Shown here in pieces: positions 60,936 to 64,000 of a DNA stretch of 64,000 nucleotides; position 1 is the stretch's first letter, and each line of letters begins with the position of its first letter. Position numbers and translations under genes: made by a program. The DNA is from Flavobacterium nitrogenifigens (GTDB lineage Bacteria > Bacteroidota > Bacteroidia > Flavobacteriales > Flavobacteriaceae). The notes beneath the pieces were generated by a model, which saw only the letters and a list, made by a program, of their open reading frames with translations, did not search any database and was not told the DNA's origin. Where the stretch lies: positions 186,001 to 250,000 of the forward strand of contig NZ_QJRI01000182.1 in NCBI RefSeq assembly GCF_003254565.1. The letters run 5' to 3'.

Positions 60936-61487
60936 TTATCTGTTGCGTTCGATAATTTCTGCTAATAATTTTTTAGCGCGCAAAAGTTTTACTTTAACGC
61001 TGCTTAATGGTTCTTCAATCTTAGCAGCAATTTCCTGATAAGACATTTCCTGAAAATAACGAAGCTGAATTACTTCTTGGTAATGCGGTTTGAGTTCTTT
61101 GATGCATAGAAGCAGACGAGAAAGATTCTGTTCTTTGATTAATGCATCTTCTGCAGATGGAGTAGGATCGGCAATGTTGTATGCCTGTTGGTCTTCGTTG
61201 TCAGTAATTTCGATAAAAAGATTGGTTTTCTTTTTTCGCAGCAAATCAATATAGACATTTTTTGCAATTGCAATTAGCCAGGTATTGAACTGAAATTCTG
61301 AATTATAAGAAGCAATTTTATCAAAAGCTTTGGAGAAAGTTTCTATGGTAATATCTTCTGCGGTGGTTTCATTTTCGGTACGTTTGAGCATAAATGAATA
61401 CACCTCATTCCAATAATGATCTAATAAAAAAGTAAAGGCGATCTGATCGCCTTTTTTTGCTTTTTCTATTTTAGAATTTATTTCCAA
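60936..61487 (-). CDS. RNA polymerase sigma factor, ECF type
   Basis: A 183-residue sigma-70 family factor. Region 2: FTFLLDHYWNEVYSFMLKR, ETTAEDITIETFSKAFDKI and FQFNTWLIAIAKNVYIDLLR; region 4: IQLRYFQEMSYQEIAAKI and SSVKVKLLRAKKLLAEII. There is no adjacent anti-sigma gene. The start is a TTG at 61487, because no ATG is available, and it overlaps the end of the glycosyltransferase gene by 10 bases, so the two are probably cotranscribed and translation may be coupled. Confidence 0.93.
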   Translation of the reverse strand: MEINSKIEKAKKGDQIAFTFLLDHYWNEVYSFMLKRTENETTAEDITIETFSKAFDKIASYNSEFQFNTWLIAIAKNVYIDLLRKKKTNLFIEITDNEDQQAYNIADPTPSAEDALIKEQNLSRLLLCIKELKPHYQEVIQLRYFQEMSYQEIAAKIEEPLSSVKVKLLRAKKLLAEIIERNR

Positions 61488-62584
61488 TATACGGGTTTTG
61501 AAAAGATATTAGTTATAAAGATATTAATTTGCGTTAATATAAGCGCTATCTCAACAACTGGAAACCAAATTTTAATATCTTTTTCTTTTAATTTTCCTGC
61601 TGAACATCCAACGACAGTCCACACTATTGTATAGCGTGTTGCTAAAATTGCTAATACGGCGATCCATTGAAATTGAAATGCTAACAGAATAATAACTAAT
61701 ATAAAGAAGAAAAATTGTGAAAGGAAGAATAATCCTAATTGCAATTTATCAAAAAATTTGTAATGTTCTGCAGTAGAAATATGTCTTCTTTTCTGAGTAA
61801 ACCATTCTTTATAGGTTTTCTTAGGTTCTGAATAGGTAAAACTTTCAGGTGTATAAGAAATAGTTGTATTTGCTTTATTGGCTGCTTGATTAATGAATAA
61901 ATCGTCGTCGCCAGAGCGAATCTGAATATGATCGATAAAACCATTTACATTAAAAAACTCTTCTTTTTTGTAGGCAAGATTTCTTCCAACCCCCATATAT
62001 GGAAGTCCCATTTTGGCCCATGAAAAATATTGAATTGCTGTTAAGACAGTTTCAAAACGAATTATTTTATTTAAAAATGAACGCTCTACTTTTTCATAAC
62101 CTCCATAACCTAAAACGATTGTTTTGTTCATGGTAAACTGCGAAGTCATAGAAGTAATCCAATCTTTAGAACTTGGGAAGCAATCTGCGTCTGTAAAAAG
62201 TAAGTAATCCTTTTTTGCAGCTTTTATTCCAAGCGTTAAAGCATATTTTTTATTTCCCCAAAAAGCTTCATTATTTTCAACTTTTACTAGACGGATATTA
62301 GGGAATTCTTTTTCAAATTCTTCAAAAACTTCAAGAGTTTCATCACTCGATGCATCGTCAATTAAAACAACTTCAAAATCAGGGTAATCTTGTTGTGCCA
62401 AAAGCGGAATATATTTTTTAACATTCTCTTCTTCGTTTTTAGCGCATACAATTACCGAAACAGGTAGGTTTTTAGGCTTCACGTGCTGTGGTTTGGCAAA
62501 AGCAAATTTTCCAAAAACTCCGAGATAATAAAAAAGTTGAACTGCAACAATAGCAATAAAAAAGTAAAATATGTATATAAGCAT
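61478..62584 (-). CDS. Family 2 glycosyltransferase, membrane-bound
   Basis: A 368-residue inner-membrane glycosyltransferase. One N-terminal membrane segment (IFYFFIAIVAVQLFYYLG), GT-A domain (residues ~40-270) with SVIVCAKNEEENV, LIDDASSDETLE, DxD in LFTDADCFPS, and a QKRRHIS motif; then about three C-terminal membrane segments. Acceptor and product are not predictable from sequence. Its stop overlaps the ECF sigma gene. The promoter lies at 62625-62654. Confidence 0.9.
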   Translation of the reverse strand: MLIYIFYFFIAIVAVQLFYYLGVFGKFAFAKPQHVKPKNLPVSVIVCAKNEEENVKKYIPLLAQQDYPDFEVVLIDDASSDETLEVFEEFEKEFPNIRLVKVENNEAFWGNKKYALTLGIKAAKKDYLLFTDADCFPSSKDWITSMTSQFTMNKTIVLGYGGYEKVERSFLNKIIRFETVLTAIQYFSWAKMGLPYMGVGRNLAYKKEEFFNVNGFIDHIQIRSGDDDLFINQAANKANTTISYTPESFTYSEPKKTYKEWFTQKRRHISTAEHYKFFDKLQLGLFFLSQFFFFILVIILLAFQFQWIAVLAILATRYTIVWTVVGCSAGKLKEKDIKIWFPVVEIALILTQINIFITNIFSKPVYWK

Positions 62585-62624
62585 CTGATTTATTTGGTTC
62601 TATTAATTTCACGTTCTGCGACTG

Positions 62625-62654
62625 CAAATGTAATTATCAATTCGCTAAATTCAA
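62625..62654 (-). promoter_or_regulatory. Promoter of the glycosyltransferase/sigma unit
   Basis: On the minus strand: TTG at 62654-62652, 19-base spacer, TACATTTG at 62632-62625, 40 bases before the ATG. Confidence 0.6.
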
Positions 62655-62668
62655 TAGCTAAAGCCGAT

Positions 62669-63283
62669 TTACTTTCGGCATTTTGACATTTCTTTTGCAA
62701 CAGCAATAGACTGAGGGTTTTCGGTTTTTTCCAATTCCGAAATTATGTTTTTATAATTGTGATCGTTGCGGTTTTGAGAGAGTTTTTTCGTAGCTTGAAT
62801 TTCTTCAATTTCGATTTCAAAACCAAAGATTCCTCGTGCTTCGCGCATGGTTTTTTCAGATAAATTTTCAACACGAACAGGATTTTTAGAATTAGCTTCG
62901 TATTTATCTACAAGCTTTTTTAATTGCTCGACTGAAGTTTCATAATCAACAATCTTGATTCTTCCATAAACATGTACGGCTATATAATTCCAAGTCGGAA
63001 CATTTTCGTGATCATACCAAGAAGAAGAAATATAACTATGCGGACCTGTAAAAACAGCCAAAACCTGGTCATTTTCCTTAAAACCTTCAGCTTGTGGATT
63101 GAGTTTTGAAATATGACCTTGCAAGATTTCTTTTCCTTCCCCATTCAATTCCAATTCTATCGGAATATGAGTTGCATATAATTTTCCGTTAGTCTGATTA
63201 ATCAGGATTCCAAAACTATTTTCTTTCAAAAAAGCTCTTATTTCTTCCTGATTTTCGTTTTTGTATAAATCTGGTGTATACAT
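62669..63283 (-). CDS. FMN-binding negative transcriptional regulator, PaiB family
   Basis: A 204-residue FMN split-barrel protein. N-terminal signature MYTPDLYKNENQEEIRAFL; then ATHIPIELE, QVLAVFTGPHSYISSSWYD, VPTWNYIAVHVYGRIKIV and the C-terminal LSQNRNDHNYKNIISELEK. PaiB of Bacillus was described as a negative regulator of sporulation and protease genes, but the family is probably enzymatic or heme/flavin related. No paiA is adjacent. Confidence 0.9.
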   Translation of the reverse strand: MYTPDLYKNENQEEIRAFLKENSFGILINQTNGKLYATHIPIELELNGEGKEILQGHISKLNPQAEGFKENDQVLAVFTGPHSYISSSWYDHENVPTWNYIAVHVYGRIKIVDYETSVEQLKKLVDKYEANSKNPVRVENLSEKTMREARGIFGFEIEIEEIQATKKLSQNRNDHNYKNIISELEKTENPQSIAVAKEMSKCRK

Positions 63284-63328
63284 TTTTTTGCTTTTAGTTA
63301 GATGTCCTAATAAAAAACTATTCCTTAT

Positions 63329-63838
63329 TTAGCTTTCAATTGTTTCTCCGCTTAAAGTAAACAATTTTGAATTAGCACTTAGATAAATAATCGAAACGCC
63401 AATAACTGTAAAAATTACGCCTTCTATTAAACACTGTGTTGCAAGATCATCTGAAAGTAAGACTCTTATTGGTCTAAAAAAGGCAGAGAATATCTCTTTT
63501 CTGAAAAATTTTAATCTTAAAAGGACATAAAGAGCGATTGCTAATAAAATAGTATTTATCGATGAAAGTTTGCTTTTCCAATTAAGATAAGCAATATACA
63601 ATACTCCTATTAATAAGGCAAAAAATATCCAAATATAAACACTAGGCCAGAAATTTAGAACATCTTCGTTTGTGGGGAATAATTTGTTCCAGTTTTTTTG
63701 TTTTTGAAAATGAAATTGATTTCTTATCAAAATGATTTTATCAGCAACAGTGTATAGTCTTAATTGAAAAATTCCGTTAATGAAGAAAATCATACCCAAG
63801 AATTGAATAAAAAGAGCTGCTATATTTAATTTTTTCAT
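63329..63838 (-). CDS. Membrane protein of unknown function
   Basis: A 169-residue protein with about four hydrophobic segments: LNIAALFIQFLGMIFFINGIF, SVYIWIFFALLIGVLYIAYL, INTILLAIALYVLLRL and CLIEGVIFTVIGVSIIYLSA. I recognise no family. A run of basic and polar residues (RNQFHFQKQKNWNKLFP) lies between segments 1 and 2. It lies 23 bases before the murB end on the same strand. Confidence 0.7.
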   Translation of the reverse strand: MKKLNIAALFIQFLGMIFFINGIFQLRLYTVADKIILIRNQFHFQKQKNWNKLFPTNEDVLNFWPSVYIWIFFALLIGVLYIAYLNWKSKLSSINTILLAIALYVLLRLKFFRKEIFSAFFRPIRVLLSDDLATQCLIEGVIFTVIGVSIIYLSANSKLFTLSGETIES

Positions 63839-63861
63839 TAAAATCTTAATAATGAAGTTGT

Positions 63862-64000
63862 TTAAATTACATTAACTTCCGCTTCGATTTGAATGCCGAA
63901 TTTTTCGAAAACGGTTTTTTGAACTTCTTTAGAAACGGCCAAAATTTCTTGTCCTGTCGCGTTTCCGTAATTCACCAAAACCAAAGCTTGGTTTTTATGA
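63862..64000 (-). CDS. murB: UDP-N-acetylenolpyruvoylglucosamine reductase, C-terminal fragment
   Basis: The last 45 codons of murB, cut by the window edge. The reading frame on the minus strand gives HKNQALVLVNYGNATGQEI, then LAVSKEVQKTVFEKFGIQIE, ending AEVNVI and a stop at 63864-63862. This is the conserved MurB C-terminus (QALVLVN, then FGIxLExEVN), containing the active-site Glu region. The enzyme makes UDP-N-acetylmuramate for peptidoglycan. Confidence 0.9.
   Translation of the reverse strand, partial: HKNQALVLVNYGNATGQEILAVSKEVQKTVFEKFGIQIEAEVNVI

Overview
This 64 kb window is low-GC chromosomal DNA from a member of the Bacteroidota, almost certainly a Flavobacterium or close relative. 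The evidence is a SusC/SusD pair, lipoproteins with short signal peptides ending in a Cys, a HmuY-type heme locus, many intergenic copies of the Bacteroidetes -7 box (TAnnTTTG), weak Shine-Dalgarno sequences, several TTG starts, and many dispersed intergenic palindromes typical of Flavobacterium. I see no prophage, integrase, insertion sequence or CRISPR array. Most of the window is ordinary core and envelope genome.

Layout. 90-1257: exported methionine sulfoxide reductases (msrB-msrA). 1552-4323: idi, queD, a Bcp peroxiredoxin, manA and a small conserved protein. 4400-4659: two identical tRNA-Thr genes, each with its own promoter and terminator. 4790-6045: a class I-like HMG-CoA reductase gene broken by a one-base frameshift. 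6274-9378: two lipoproteins and a patatin phospholipase. 9550-13915: htpG, two lipoproteins (one OmpA-like) and an ABC ATPase. 14022-19151: S9 peptidase, fabH, a GIY-YIG protein set between palindromic repeats, and cutC. 19411-29007: a TonB-dependent receptor, argS and a SusC/SusD pair. 29261-33774: an unknown secreted protein and a heme-uptake locus (DUF6607, TonB-dependent receptor, HmuY). 34050-38630: a three-gene surface O-acylation operon (SGNH, LysM-SGNH, MBOAT). 38827-42545: ffh, folD and corA, the last with a candidate leader peptide. 42939-45992: a small winged-helix regulator between two membrane proteins, each preceded by the same palindrome. 46031-50449: rluF, a monooxygenase-fold protein, an alpha/beta hydrolase, and a zinc-ribbon-like protein next to a NIF3 protein. 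50663-52183: a YoeB-type toxin-antitoxin pair and lpxK. 52230-56367: hybrid histidine kinase, gap and lipA. 56667-58610: tandem M48 peptidases. 58667 to the end: bPH protein, DUF4184 protein, TonB, ECF sigma factor with a glycosyltransferase, PaiB-like protein, a membrane protein and the 3' end of murB.

How the genes work together. idi and HMG-CoA reductase belong to the mevalonate route to isoprenoids, so a real loss of the reductase would be surprising. TonB (59938) could energise the three TonB-dependent receptors here. The three genes at 34050-38630 look like one machine that moves acyl groups across the inner membrane and adds or removes them at the surface.

The best candidates for something little described are: the GIY-YIG gene bracketed by REP-like palindromes (17771-18467); the winged-helix regulator and its paired ACTTTG-N5-CAAAGT sites (42913-43888); the short Tyr-rich ORF and hairpin before corA (41535-41597); the MBOAT/SGNH/LysM-SGNH operon; and the zinc-ribbon protein that has lost all four zinc-binding cysteines.
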